Source: Bacillota bacterium (GTDB lineage: Bacteria; Bacillota; Sulfobacillia; Sulfobacillales; JAIMBI01). From it: a DNA stretch of 47,567 nt. This document shows positions 7,806 through 15,920 of this stretch, one piece after another. Numbering within the stretch: position 1 is the first letter of the stretch; each line of letters begins with the position of its first letter. Made by a program: the position numbers and the translations under genes. The notes under the pieces are model-generated. The model saw only the letters and a program-made list of their open reading frames with translations, was not told where the DNA came from and did no database searches. The stretch is taken from assembly GCA_021818685.1 (NCBI GenBank), contig JAKATP010000009.1, positions 1 through 47,567 on the forward strand, read 5' to 3'.

Positions 7806-10800
7806 GGCGCGCATCATCCTCTCGCCACTCATTGAGGGACCGGACGGTGAAGGGGGACTGACTGCGGGATCGCACCCCCGCCATCGCGGCCCGAAGAGTG
7901 TCCAGCGAGGTGAGACACCAGACGCCACTTTCCGCCGCCTGGCGCCGGATGTAGAAGCCTTCGGATTGGGCCTGCTCGACATTCAATCCCGGCTCTGGCT
8001 TCCCAGGATGACCGCCCCGGGTGATGGTGTTGACGACGAGGTCGAACTGACCCTCGCGAATCTGGTCCACGAGGTGGGGCCGTCGCTCGGTCAGTCGATG
8101 GACGGGCGTCGCTGCAACCCCGGCCAGAGAGAGGGCTGCCAGGGTGCCGGTCGTAGCGGAGAGGCGAAAGCCGAGTCGGGCCAGCTCGACCAAGAGCGGC
8201 ACCGCCTCCGCCTTGTCCTGATCGGCAATGGTGGCCAATACGCGGCCCCGGACGGGAAGTCGGAAGCCCGCGGCCAAAAAGGCCTTATAGAGGGCAGCCG
8301 GCAAGGTTGTATCGATGCCCATCGCCTCGCCCGTAGACTTCATCTCAGGTCCGAGGGCCGTGTCCACCCGTGAGAGCTTGGCAAACGAAAACACCGGCAT
8401 CTTGACGGAAAAGCCGGCAGGGGCGGGCATGACCCCGTCACGATAGCCGAGAGCGGCCAGGGACTCGCCCACCATCGCCGCCACTGCCAGATCCACCATC
8501 GGTACGCCCGTCGCCTTCGTGACGAAAGGCACCGTCCGGCTCGCGCGGGGATTGGCCTCGATCACATAGAGCTGCCCGCCTTCCGCGACGAACTGGATGT
8601 TGAGATGCCCGATAACATGAAGACCCCGCGCAAGCCGTACGCTCGTCTCCTCGACCTGCCGGAGGAGCGGATCTCCCGCCGCGACCGGCGGCAGGACCGC
8701 CACCGAGTCACCCGAATGCACCCCGGCGCGCTCGATATGTTCCAGAACCGCCGGTATCACGACGGTCGAGCCGTCCGCGACCGCATCCACCTCGAGCTCG
8801 ATGCCAGCGACATAGCGGTCTACCAGCACGGGCCGTCCCGGCTCTACGAGCAGCGCGTGCACCATATAGTCTCGCAGTTCATCCGGGGTGTCGACGATCC
8901 GCATCGCGCGGCCGCCCAAGACGTAGGACGGCCGGACCAAGACGGGATAGCCGACCCGCTCGGCGATGACCAAGGCTTCCTCCATGGACAGAGCCGTGCC
9001 GCCCTCCGGGCGCTTGATGCCGAGTTCACTCAAGACGTCGTCAAAGCGCGCCCGGTCCTCCGCCCGGTCCATGTCACTGAGCGCGGTGCCCCAAAGGGTC
9101 ACCCCCGCCTGCGCGAGCTGGGCGGCGAGGTTCAGCGCCGTCTGGCCGCCAAACTGCACGAGCACCGCCTCGGCGCCCTCCAGCTCCACCACGTTCAGGA
9201 CGTCCTCCAGCGTCAGGGGCTCGAAGTACAGTCGATCCGACGCGTTGTAGTCGGTGGACACCGTCTCGGGGTTATTGTTGATCATCACGGCTTGGAAGCC
9301 GCGGCGGTGCAGGGCCTCCAGCGCGTGGACCGAGCAGCAGTCAAACTCGATGCCCTGCCCGATCCGAATGGGGCCCGATCCGAGCACCACCACCGTCCGG
9401 CCCGTAAGCGGCCGGGCCTCGTTCTCCGTCTCATACGTACTGTAGAAGTAGGGTGTAGCCGCCTCGAACTCGCCGGCGCAGGTGTCGACAAGCTTGTACG
9501 TCGGCTGCACGCCCGCCCGCAGACGCTCCTCCCGGAGCGCGGCCTCGCTGATGCCGAGGATCTCGGCCAGACGCCGGTCCGAGAAGCCCAGCTGTTTTAG
9601 ACGACGGAGGTTCGGCCCAAGCCCTTCCGGCTCGGCGCGCAAGGCCGCTTCCGCTTGCAGGATGGTCTGAATCTCCCTAAGAAACCAGCGGTCGACCGCC
9701 GTGCGCCGATGAATCTCGTCCACTGTCACCCCACGCTCTAAGAGCGCCGCCATGCGAAACAAGCGGCGGTCGGTAGGGACCTCCACCTCCCGCCAGAGCG
9801 CCGCGTCAGGCAAATCGGCGTCTTCGGGGCCCGTCAACCCGTCGCGGCCAATGTCCAGAGAACGGATGGCCTTTTGGAGAGCCCCCGCAAATGTCCGGTC
9901 GAGGGCCATCACCTCACCGGTGGCCTTCATCTGGGTGCCGAGCTCGCGGTCGGCCGCGTCGAACTTGTCAAAAGGCCAGCGGGGAATCTTGACCACCACG
10001 TAGTCGAGCGCGGGCTCGAAGGCCGCGGTCGTTCGTCCCGTGACCGGGTTGATAATCTCGTCGAGGTTGAGGCCGAGGCCGATTTTGGCGGCCACCCGCG
10101 CGATGGGATAGCCGGTGGCCTTGCTGGCCAGGGCACTCGAGCGGGAGACCCGCGGGTTCACCTCAATCACCCGATACTCCCCACTCGCTGGATCCACTGC
10201 AAACTGGACGTTACATCCGCCCTGCACGTCCAGGGCCTCGACGATGTCGAGCGCCGCGCGCCGAAGCCGGTGATATTCGACGTCAGTCAGGGTCTGGCTC
10301 GGAGCGACCACGATGGAGTCGCCGGTATGGACGCCGACCGGGTCCAGGTTTTCCATGTTGCAGACGACAATCGCCGTGCCGGCGTGATCGCGCATCACCT
10401 CGTACTCAATCTCTTTATAGCCCTTCATCGATGTCTCGATGAGAGCCTGATGAATCGGGCTCGTGGCCAGCGCCCGCTCTACCACCCGGATAAGCTCCGG
10501 TGCGTCGTCGGCGAAGCCGCCGCCGCTGCCGGCTAGGGTGTAGGCCGGCCGGACCACCACGGGGTACCCAACCGACTGCGCAAATTCGAGAGCCTCAGCC
10601 GCACTGGTGACACTCCGACTCTCGGCGATAGGCTGATGAAGCTCCAGCATGGCCGTCCGAAACAGGTTGCGGTCCTCCGCTCGCTCGATGCCGGAGAGGG
10701 GCGTGCCCAAAAGCTCCACCCCGAGGTCACTCAGGATCCCGGCCCGGGCGAGCTCCCGGGCCAGGTTCAGACCCATCTGCCCGCCGAGCGTCGCCAAAAT

Positions 10801-11055
10801 ACCGTCTGGCCGCTCGCGCGCGAGAATATTGGCCAGGAAAGACACGGTCAACGGCTCCACATACACCCGGTCGGCGACGCCAAGGTCGGTCATGATGGTG
10901 GCGGGATTGCTGTTCACCAGCACCACCTCCACGCCCTCCTCCCGAAGCGCTCGGCAGGCCTGGGTGCCCGCGTAGTCAAACTCGGCCGCCTGACCAATCA
11001 CGATCGGCCCCGACCCGATGACCAGCACTCGCTTCAAATCTGCGCGCCGTGGCAT
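7786..11055 (-). CDS. carB: Carbamoyl-phosphate synthase large subunit
   Basis: Makes carbamoyl phosphate from bicarbonate, ATP and ammonia delivered by CarA. The 1089-residue protein has the expected duplicated layout. The first half opens KRVLVIGSGPIVIGQAAEFD with an ATP-grasp domain through about residue 400. After an oligomerisation segment, the second half opens TVVVLGSGPIRIGQGIEFDC near residue 555 with a second ATP-grasp domain containing VLVRPSYVLGGRAMRIVD. The last 140 or so residues form the MGS-like allosteric domain (FRLSATTGTLAALSLAG, DLVVNTITRGG), where UMP and similar effectors usually bind. ATG 11055 directly follows the carA stop, with GGAGGG just upstream inside carA. Confidence 0.98.
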   Translation of the reverse strand: MPRRADLKRVLVIGSGPIVIGQAAEFDYAGTQACRALREEGVEVVLVNSNPATIMTDLGVADRVYVEPLTVSFLANILARERPDGILATLGGQMGLNLARELARAGILSDLGVELLGTPLSGIERAEDRNLFRTAMLELHQPIAESRSVTSAAEALEFAQSVGYPVVVRPAYTLAGSGGGFADDAPELIRVVERALATSPIHQALIETSMKGYKEIEYEVMRDHAGTAIVVCNMENLDPVGVHTGDSIVVAPSQTLTDVEYHRLRRAALDIVEALDVQGGCNVQFAVDPASGEYRVIEVNPRVSRSSALASKATGYPIARVAAKIGLGLNLDEIINPVTGRTTAAFEPALDYVVVKIPRWPFDKFDAADRELGTQMKATGEVMALDRTFAGALQKAIRSLDIGRDGLTGPEDADLPDAALWREVEVPTDRRLFRMAALLERGVTVDEIHRRTAVDRWFLREIQTILQAEAALRAEPEGLGPNLRRLKQLGFSDRRLAEILGISEAALREERLRAGVQPTYKLVDTCAGEFEAATPYFYSTYETENEARPLTGRTVVVLGSGPIRIGQGIEFDCCSVHALEALHRRGFQAVMINNNPETVSTDYNASDRLYFEPLTLEDVLNVVELEGAEAVLVQFGGQTALNLAAQLAQAGVTLWGTALSDMDRAEDRARFDDVLSELGIKRPEGGTALSMEEALVIAERVGYPVLVRPSYVLGGRAMRIVDTPDELRDYMVHALLVEPGRPVLVDRYVAGIELEVDAVADGSTVVIPAVLEHIERAGVHSGDSVAVLPPVAAGDPLLRQVEETSVRLARGLHVIGHLNIQFVAEGGQLYVIEANPRASRTVPFVTKATGVPMVDLAVAAMVGESLAALGYRDGVMPAPAGFSVKMPVFSFAKLSRVDTALGPEMKSTGEAMGIDTTLPAALYKAFLAAGFRLPVRGRVLATIADQDKAEAVPLLVELARLGFRLSATTGTLAALSLAGVAATPVHRLTERRPHLVDQIREGQFDLVVNTITRGGHPGKPEPGLNVEQAQSEGFYIRRQAAESGVWCLTSLDTLRAAMAGVRSRSQSPFTVRSLNEWREDDARHAAYHR

Positions 11056-12126
11056 CTAGTCCCTCCCCGCCAGCATGGCCATGAACTCGTCAAACACATA
11101 ACCGGCATCGTGCGGCCCGGGCCCGCCCTCGGGATGGTGCTGGACCGTGAGCACGGGCCGAGTCGCGTGCTGGAGCCCCTCTACCGTCTGATCATGGAGA
11201 TTCACGAAGCGGACCCGCCACCCGTCGGGGAGGGTCTCGCCATCGACGGCGTAGCCGTGGTTCTGCGCTGTGATCTGTACGCACGCCCGATCGCGATCCA
11301 AGACCGGATGGTTGGCGCCGTGATGGCCGAATTTGAGGGCATAGGTGCGTCCGCCCACCGCCAGGGCCACCAGCTGGTGGCCGAGACAGATGCCGAGGGT
11401 GGGATAGCGCTCGATGGCCGCGCGCACGGTGTCAAGCCGCCCTCGCAGATCATCGGGGTTGCCGGGCCCGTTCGAGAGGACGACGCCCGCCGGGCGGACG
11501 CGAGTCAGATCCTCCGCCGAGGCAAAGGCCGGCAGCACCGTCACCCGGGCACCCCGGCGGGTGAGTTCGTCCGTGATACCGGTCTTCAAACCATAGTCGA
11601 TGACGGCCACCCGCGGTCCCTTCTCCTGGCCGCACTGATAGCGAAACGACGCCGTCACCTCGTCGACGATACGAGTCAGATCGAGACCCTGGGCCCGTCG
11701 CACGGCCGCTGGAACGTCAGCGGACGCGTCGCACAGCACCCCTTTGAGGGTACCGTCGCTGCGGAGCCGACGGGTGAGCGCCCGGGTGTCCACGCCCGCC
11801 AGAATCCCGATGCCGCGCGCCGCGCAGAAGGCTCGCAGGGGGGCCTCCGACAGGGCGTGCGACGGCTCTTTCAATTCACGCACCACCATCGCCCGTGCAG
11901 AAGGCTGCCGGGATTCCGAAAAATCGGCCCGGGTGCCGTAGCTCCCGATTAACGGATACGTAAAGACCACAATCTGACCCGCGTAGGAGGGGTCCGTCAA
12001 CACCTCCTGGTAGCCGGTCATGGCCGTGTTGAAGACCACCTCCCCCACCGGCTCACGCGCGTCGAGCACGAGCTCACCGCCGTAACGGCTCCCGTCCTCC
12101 AGCAACAGCCAGCCCGGCCGCTTCAC
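11056..12126 (-). CDS. carA: Carbamoyl-phosphate synthase small subunit (glutaminase)
   Basis: Hydrolyses glutamine and channels ammonia to CarB. GTG 12126 overlaps the pyrC stop as GTGA and gives 356 residues starting VKRPGWLLLEDGSRYGGEL. The N-terminal CarA-specific domain contains GEVVFNTAMTGYQEVLTDPS; the C-terminal class I glutamine amidotransferase domain has PTLGICLGHQLVALAVGG, with the nucleophile Cys and oxyanion region, and later VLTVQHHPEGGPGPHD with the catalytic His-x-Glu pair. Everything needed for activity is visible. It is followed immediately by carB with no spacer. Confidence 0.97.
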   Translation of the reverse strand: MKRPGWLLLEDGSRYGGELVLDAREPVGEVVFNTAMTGYQEVLTDPSYAGQIVVFTYPLIGSYGTRADFSESRQPSARAMVVRELKEPSHALSEAPLRAFCAARGIGILAGVDTRALTRRLRSDGTLKGVLCDASADVPAAVRRAQGLDLTRIVDEVTASFRYQCGQEKGPRVAVIDYGLKTGITDELTRRGARVTVLPAFASAEDLTRVRPAGVVLSNGPGNPDDLRGRLDTVRAAIERYPTLGICLGHQLVALAVGGRTYALKFGHHGANHPVLDRDRACVQITAQNHGYAVDGETLPDGWRVRFVNLHDQTVEGLQHATRPVLTVQHHPEGGPGPHDAGYVFDEFMAMLAGRD

Positions 12127-13409
12127 ACCAGCACCTCCCCATCCCGGAATGTGAACCGGCCGCCCACCATCGTCGCCACGACCCGCCCCTGAAGCCGCAG
12201 GCCCGCAAGCGGCGTGTTGCGGCCCTGCGAATAGAACCGGGCGGGATCGACCGTCCACGCCGCGTTCGGATCAATCACCGTCAGATCAGCGGGCGCTCCC
12301 CCCACGAGACCCGAAAACGCCTCCCCGACCACCTGATGCGGTCCTACCGTCACCGGCGCCAGGGCCTTTAGCGGAGAAAGCCGCGCATCCCGCCACAAAA
12401 GGGTGAGCACGGCTCCAATCAGGGTCTCGATGCCGCTGATGCCAAACGGCGCCGCAACATACGGCGCCGCTTTCTCTGCCGCGCTGTGGGGGGCATGGTC
12501 ACTCGCGAACACCGTCAAAAGACCGGAGACCAGAGCTGCTCGCACGGCCTCCTGAGCCGCTTGTGGACGGAGCGGGGGATTCACCTTGGTCACGGCGTCG
12601 TCCCCAAACCGGAGCAGCCATTCGTCGCTCGCCAGGCAGTGATGGGGGGTGGCCTCGCCCGTCACCGGAAGGCCCTGTCCCCGCGCCCACCCGAGCGCCT
12701 GTAAGGTCCCCGGCACCGAGCAATGGGCCAGGTGAAGGCGGCCGCCGTACTCGGCCGCGAGGGCCACGTCTCGAAAAGCGAGCACGCTTTCTGATGCGGC
12801 CGGCTGACCAGGGAGGCCAAGACGCCGCGCGGGCTCACCCGCGTGCACCACTCCGCCCGCGGCGAGGATCGGATCCTCGAGGTGCTGGATGACGGGGAGG
12901 CCGGAATGTCGCGACCACGACAGCGCCGCCGCCATCAGAGCCGGATCGTACAGAGCTCGACCGTCGTCTGAGAATGCGCGGGCACCCGCCGCCTGCATGG
13001 CTGCCCACGGCGCCGCCTCACGCCCCCGGGAACCCCGCGACAGGGCCCCGATGGGCCAGACCCGGACGCGGCCCCCGGCCCTTGCGATCTGATCCGATAC
13101 CGCCGCGGGGCTGTCCACGACCGGCACCGTGTTCGGCATCACCCCGACGGTCGTGACACCCCCCGCCGCAGCCGCGCGGACCCCCGAGACCCAGTCTTCT
13201 TTCCAGGTCTGTCCGGGGTCGCGAAAGTGTACATGCAGGTCCGTAATGCGTGGCACCACCCAGCAGCCGTCGATCCGCACGATCTCTTCGGGTGCGGTGC
13301 CCGGCTGACGTGAGACCACCACGCCGTCCCGCACCTGCAGGTCGGTCCTTTCCATGACGTTCAAAAACGGATCCACCATGAGGCCGCCCGTGAACCGGTA
13401 CGCGGTCAC
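12123..13409 (-). CDS. pyrC: Dihydroorotase
   Basis: Cyclises N-carbamoyl-aspartate to dihydroorotate in a metal-dependent amidohydrolase TIM barrel. The 428-residue class I (Bacillus-type) protein carries the metal-binding LHVHFRDPGQTWKEDW motif near residue 58, a conserved NTVPVVDSP segment, later histidines in VIQHLEDP and LHLAHCS, and the catalytic Asp in FASDHAPHSAAEK. A small oddity is PRITDLHVHF, where the family usually has PGLIDLHVH; the metal ligands are kept. There is no pyrB (aspartate transcarbamoylase) gene between pyrR and pyrC, although it is often there in Bacillota. The gene overlaps pyrR by four bases and carA by four. Confidence 0.97.
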   Translation of the reverse strand: MTAYRFTGGLMVDPFLNVMERTDLQVRDGVVVSRQPGTAPEEIVRIDGCWVVPRITDLHVHFRDPGQTWKEDWVSGVRAAAAGGVTTVGVMPNTVPVVDSPAAVSDQIARAGGRVRVWPIGALSRGSRGREAAPWAAMQAAGARAFSDDGRALYDPALMAAALSWSRHSGLPVIQHLEDPILAAGGVVHAGEPARRLGLPGQPAASESVLAFRDVALAAEYGGRLHLAHCSVPGTLQALGWARGQGLPVTGEATPHHCLASDEWLLRFGDDAVTKVNPPLRPQAAQEAVRAALVSGLLTVFASDHAPHSAAEKAAPYVAAPFGISGIETLIGAVLTLLWRDARLSPLKALAPVTVGPHQVVGEAFSGLVGGAPADLTVIDPNAAWTVDPARFYSQGRNTPLAGLRLQGRVVATMVGGRFTFRDGEVLV

Positions 13410-13957
13410 GTCGACACGCCTCTGCCCAGCACAAAGACGCCGTCGGGTGTCCCGTCCAATTCCCGCAGATTGACATGCACGTATTCATCGTCGGCGGTGG
13501 GGATGTTCTTGCCGACAAAGTCGGGTCGGATGGGAAGCTCCCGGTGACCCCGGTCCACCAGGACCGCCAGCTCGATCCGGCGCGCTCGACCCGCCGCGGT
13601 GACGGCATCCATGGCGGCGCGTACGGAACGGCCGGTCCAGATCACGTCATCCACGATGACGACCACTCGGCCCCCGGCGGGCCAAGCCGGCACCGGCCGC
13701 TCAGAGGGGGGGCGGTCATCCCGGAAGGGCCCGATCTCCAGGGCATAAACAGGGACCGGCACCGAGGCGTGCTCGATCTCCGCGAGCAGCCGTCCGAGCC
13801 GCTCGGCCAGCGGTTGGCCGCGCCGGGCGATGCCCACCAGCATCAGGCCCTCCACGCCCCGGTTCTTTTCCGCTATCTCGTGCGCGATGCGGCGAAGTGC
13901 CCGTCCGACGGCCTCGCCATCCAGGATAAGACGGCCGCCACCCTGGCTTTGCTGCAT
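13406..13957 (-). CDS. pyrR: PyrR, pyr mRNA-binding attenuation protein / uracil phosphoribosyltransferase-like
   Basis: PyrR binds pyr mRNA when UMP is abundant and promotes termination; many members also have weak UPRTase activity. From ATG 13957 the product is 183 residues, MQQSQGGGRLILDGEAVGRA onwards, with an Arg-rich first helix region, LMLVGIARRGQPLAERL, and the PRPP loop VVVIVDDVIWTGRSVRAAMD. It ends with ELPIRPDFVGKNIPTADDEY, a strongly conserved PyrR segment. A longer reading to 14017 would start inside the RNA leader and is rejected. The start codon directly follows the U-tract of the attenuator terminator, so its ribosome-binding site (GGAAGGG...GG) is part of the hairpin. It is the first gene of the pyr operon. 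Confidence 0.95.
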   Translation of the reverse strand: MQQSQGGGRLILDGEAVGRALRRIAHEIAEKNRGVEGLMLVGIARRGQPLAERLGRLLAEIEHASVPVPVYALEIGPFRDDRPPSERPVPAWPAGGRVVVIVDDVIWTGRSVRAAMDAVTAAGRARRIELAVLVDRGHRELPIRPDFVGKNIPTADDEYVHVNLRELDGTPDGVFVLGRGVST

Positions 13958-13985
13958 AAAAACCGCCCTTCCCACAAGGAAGGGC
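13958..13985 (-). terminator. pyr leader attenuator terminator
   Basis: On the minus strand GCCCTTCC pairs perfectly with GGAAGGGC around a five-base loop, followed by GG and five T. The U-tract ends exactly at the pyrR ATG. The geometry is that of an intrinsic terminator regulated by the PyrR-binding hairpin 16 bases upstream. Confidence 0.85.
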
Positions 13986-14000
13986 GCAAACTTGCCGCCA

Positions 14001-14035
14001 ATCCTTGCCGACCTCACCGGGTCGAATTAAAGGAT
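14001..14035 (-). promoter_or_regulatory. PyrR-binding anti-antiterminator hairpin
   Basis: The minus strand contains GACCCGGTGAGGTC (14023-14010), close to the PyrR-binding loop consensus ARUCCNGNGAGGYU. The core CC-NGNGA-GG is intact. It folds as an upper stem GACC/GGTC with a CGGTGA hexaloop (CNGNGA), an internal loop, and a lower stem ATCCTT/AAGGAT. This is the known architecture of PyrR sites in Bacillus pyr leaders. PyrR plus UMP would stabilise this hairpin and let the terminator at 13958-13985 form. Confidence 0.85.
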
Positions 14036-14052
14036 CAGGATCTTCTGGCATC

Positions 14053-14081
14053 ACTATACCCGGAAGCCGAGGGAGCCGCAA
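14053..14081 (-). promoter_or_regulatory. Sigma-A-type promoter of the pyr operon
   Basis: TTGCGG (14081-14076), a 17-base spacer, and TATAGT (14058-14053) on the minus strand. The -10 matches five of six consensus bases; the -35 matches TTG only. Initiation near 14046 would give a leader of about 90 bases that contains the PyrR hairpin and terminator in the right order, which supports the call. Confidence 0.6.
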
Positions 14082-14094
14082 GCAGCCGCCCTCG

Positions 14095-14424
14095 TTATTC
14101 CCCGTTATCCCCCGGTCCGTCCCCTCCATCACTTCGGACCACAATGGCCCCCGCGACATTCTCCAGCCATCCGCGGTCCATCGCGCGCAGCACCTCCCGC
14201 ACCCGGTCGCCGGTGAGACGCGGGAGCCACACCCGGTCCGGATAGACGATGCTCACGGGCGCCTGCACACAGAAACGGAGACAGGCCGTCGGCACCACCA
14301 CCAGCGAGCGGCCGCGCGCAGCCAGGAGCCACTCGTGACGCGCCTCTATCCCCCCTCGCTCGCGGCACACCGCCCCCTGGCAGACAAGGACGCGCCGCGA
14401 CGCCTCAGCGACCGGCCGCGGCAT
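14095..14424 (-). CDS. Small thioredoxin-like 2Fe-2S ferredoxin
   Basis: The 109-residue protein has cysteines 15 and 20 (VLVCQGAVCRERGG) and 48 and 52 (PTACLRFCVQAPVSIVYPD). This is the spacing and sequence style of the thioredoxin-fold 2Fe-2S ferredoxins (Aquifex Fd / NuoE C-terminal type), in which the second cysteine pair precedes a hydrophobic strand ending YPD. The role is electron transfer; the partner is unknown. ATG 14424 lies inside the end of rluD (20-base overlap), so it is translated from the ileS-lspA-rluD transcript. A G/C-rich inverted repeat around 14064-14095 lies just after its stop, before the pyr promoter. The link to either neighbour's function is not obvious. Confidence 0.75.
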   Translation of the reverse strand: MPRPVAEASRRVLVCQGAVCRERGGIEARHEWLLAARGRSLVVVPTACLRFCVQAPVSIVYPDRVWLPRLTGDRVREVLRAMDRGWLENVAGAIVVRSDGGDGPGDNGE

Positions 14425-15451
14425 CGTCGTCTCCGCACGCCCCGGCCCCTATCACAGCACCGGGCAGGATCGCAGAGGGCACGCACATCCCGGGCGGCAG
14501 CGACCCCTCGAGCGGCTGTCCGAGCTCGGCTAAGGGACCGGCCCAGGATCCCGGCACCGGCTCAAAGCCGAGGAGCCGGACTCCGCGGTCAACAGGATGG
14601 CGAAAGGCGAGATGAAAGGCATGGAGAGCCTGCGCCCTTAGGCCAAGCTCCTCAGAGCCTCCGTAGACGCGGTCGCCTGCCACCGGAAACCCGAGGTGTG
14701 CGAGGTGCACCCGGATCTGGTGCGTGCGCCCGGTTTCCAGAGAAAGCTCCAGGAGCGTGTACCCGCGCCAGCGGGCGAGGGTCCGGTAGCGCGTCGCCGA
14801 CGGGCGTCCGTCCCGCACCACCGCCATCTTGCGGCGGTCGCGCGGATCCCGACCGATGGGAGCCTCGATGCGGCCCGCAGGGGGATCGAGCACTCCCCGG
14901 ATGAGCGCCCAGTAGCGTCGCTCGACCAGATGGTCCTGGATGCTCCGCGAAAGGCGCTCCCGTGTGCGCGCATCACGCGCCACCACCATGAGCCCGGACG
15001 TGTCCCGGTCGAGGCGGTGGACGATGCCCGGGCGCACCGTCGCCTCGGGGTCGGGCTGCAATTCATTCCAGAGAGCGTGCACGAGGGTATTGTGCCAGTT
15101 GGCCGGAGCCGGATGGACCACGACCCCGGCGGGCTTGGCGACGATGAGCAGATAGGCGTCTTCAAAACGGATGGGGATCGGCAGGGGCGGGGGTTCGTAG
15201 TTGAGGACCAGCGCATCCGGGTCCTCATCTGGCTCTCCGTCCACCCACACCACTTCCCCGACCTGGAGCGGAGTGGCGGGCGCGGTGACGCGGCGGCCGT
15301 CTACCTGCACCAGCCCGCCTCGGACGGCTCCCTGCCAGCGCGTGCGCGACCATTCCGGCCACTGCACAGAAAGCCAGCGGTCAAGACGCGTCCCGTCTCC
15401 GTTCGCCTCCACCGCTGCCTGCAGCGGTTTTTTCGCCCTACCCGATGTCAT
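14405..15451 (-). CDS. RluD-family 23S rRNA pseudouridine synthase
   Basis: Isomerises uridine to pseudouridine in large-subunit rRNA. The 348-residue protein has an N-terminal S4-like RNA-binding domain (RLDRWLSVQWPEWSRTRWQG, VQVDGRRV) and an RluA/RluD catalytic domain with the motif VHRLDRDTSGLMVVARD, where the Asp after Leu is catalytic, then ETGRTHQIRVHLAHLGFPV and GDRVYGG. It is the Bacillus YlyB-type position, directly after lspA and before pyrR. The C-terminal 45 or so residues after the family core are low in complexity and include a late pair of cysteines. It overlaps lspA by 14 bases and the ferredoxin gene by 20. The exact uridine targets cannot be read from sequence. Confidence 0.92.
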   Translation of the reverse strand: MTSGRAKKPLQAAVEANGDGTRLDRWLSVQWPEWSRTRWQGAVRGGLVQVDGRRVTAPATPLQVGEVVWVDGEPDEDPDALVLNYEPPPLPIPIRFEDAYLLIVAKPAGVVVHPAPANWHNTLVHALWNELQPDPEATVRPGIVHRLDRDTSGLMVVARDARTRERLSRSIQDHLVERRYWALIRGVLDPPAGRIEAPIGRDPRDRRKMAVVRDGRPSATRYRTLARWRGYTLLELSLETGRTHQIRVHLAHLGFPVAGDRVYGGSEELGLRAQALHAFHLAFRHPVDRGVRLLGFEPVPGSWAGPLAELGQPLEGSLPPGMCVPSAILPGAVIGAGACGDDDAAAGR

Positions 15452-15920
15452 GGTCCCGATGCCACGCTTCCCATAACAGGATGGCCATCCCGATCACGAT
15501 GGCGGAGTCGGCCAGGTTGAACACGGCAAAGCCCTGTACGTGAATATAATCCACCACCCGTCCGCTCACGAGCCGATCCCACAGGTTCCCCGCTGCGCCC
15601 CCCATAACGAGACCGGTGGCAGCTCCTGTCCAGGCCGGAAGCCGGGGACGTCGAGCGACGATCGCGAGCCCGCCCGCCAGCACCAGCACCGCTACCCCCA
15701 CGAAGAGCCACTCGGCCCCCGGAAACAGGCTGAAGGCGGCTCCCCGGTTCTCGAGCAGCGTCAGGGACAATGCATGACCGACAATCGCCCGCGACGCGCC
15801 CACAACCAGATGGGCGGTCACCCAGGCCTGCACCAGGCGATCGGCGACAAACACGCCCACCGCTGTCGCGAGCACGGCCGCGCGCGGCCATTCCCGCCGC
15901 CGGGACGCCGTCACCGTCAC
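15438..15920 (-). CDS. lspA: Lipoprotein signal peptidase (SPase II)
   Basis: Cleaves the signal peptide of diacylglyceryl-modified prolipoproteins in the cytoplasmic membrane. GTG 15920 overlaps the ileS stop as GTGA and gives 160 residues with four hydrophobic segments. The catalytic aspartates are in GNLWDRLVSGRVVDYIHV and FNLADSAIVIG, and LLENRGAAFSLF is the conserved N-R-G-AAF loop. A longer reading to 15959 lies inside ileS and is rejected. The order ileS-lspA-rluD is the common Bacillota arrangement. Confidence 0.94.
   Translation of the reverse strand: MTVTASRRREWPRAAVLATAVGVFVADRLVQAWVTAHLVVGASRAIVGHALSLTLLENRGAAFSLFPGAEWLFVGVAVLVLAGGLAIVARRPRLPAWTGAATGLVMGGAAGNLWDRLVSGRVVDYIHVQGFAVFNLADSAIVIGMAILLWEAWHRDHDIG

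Noticed and set aside
8605-9600. Long open frame of 331 codons on the plus strand
   Set aside because: It lies wholly inside carB on the other strand. High GC keeps antisense frames open; its composition (many His, Arg, Gln) is not protein-like and it has no ribosome-binding site.
10636-11952. Open frame of 438 codons on the plus strand
   Set aside because: Antisense to carB and carA, both unmistakable. It has no domain signature and no start signal.
12563-13156. Overlapping plus-strand frames inside pyrC
   Set aside because: Arg/Pro/Ala-rich shadows of dihydroorotase codons.
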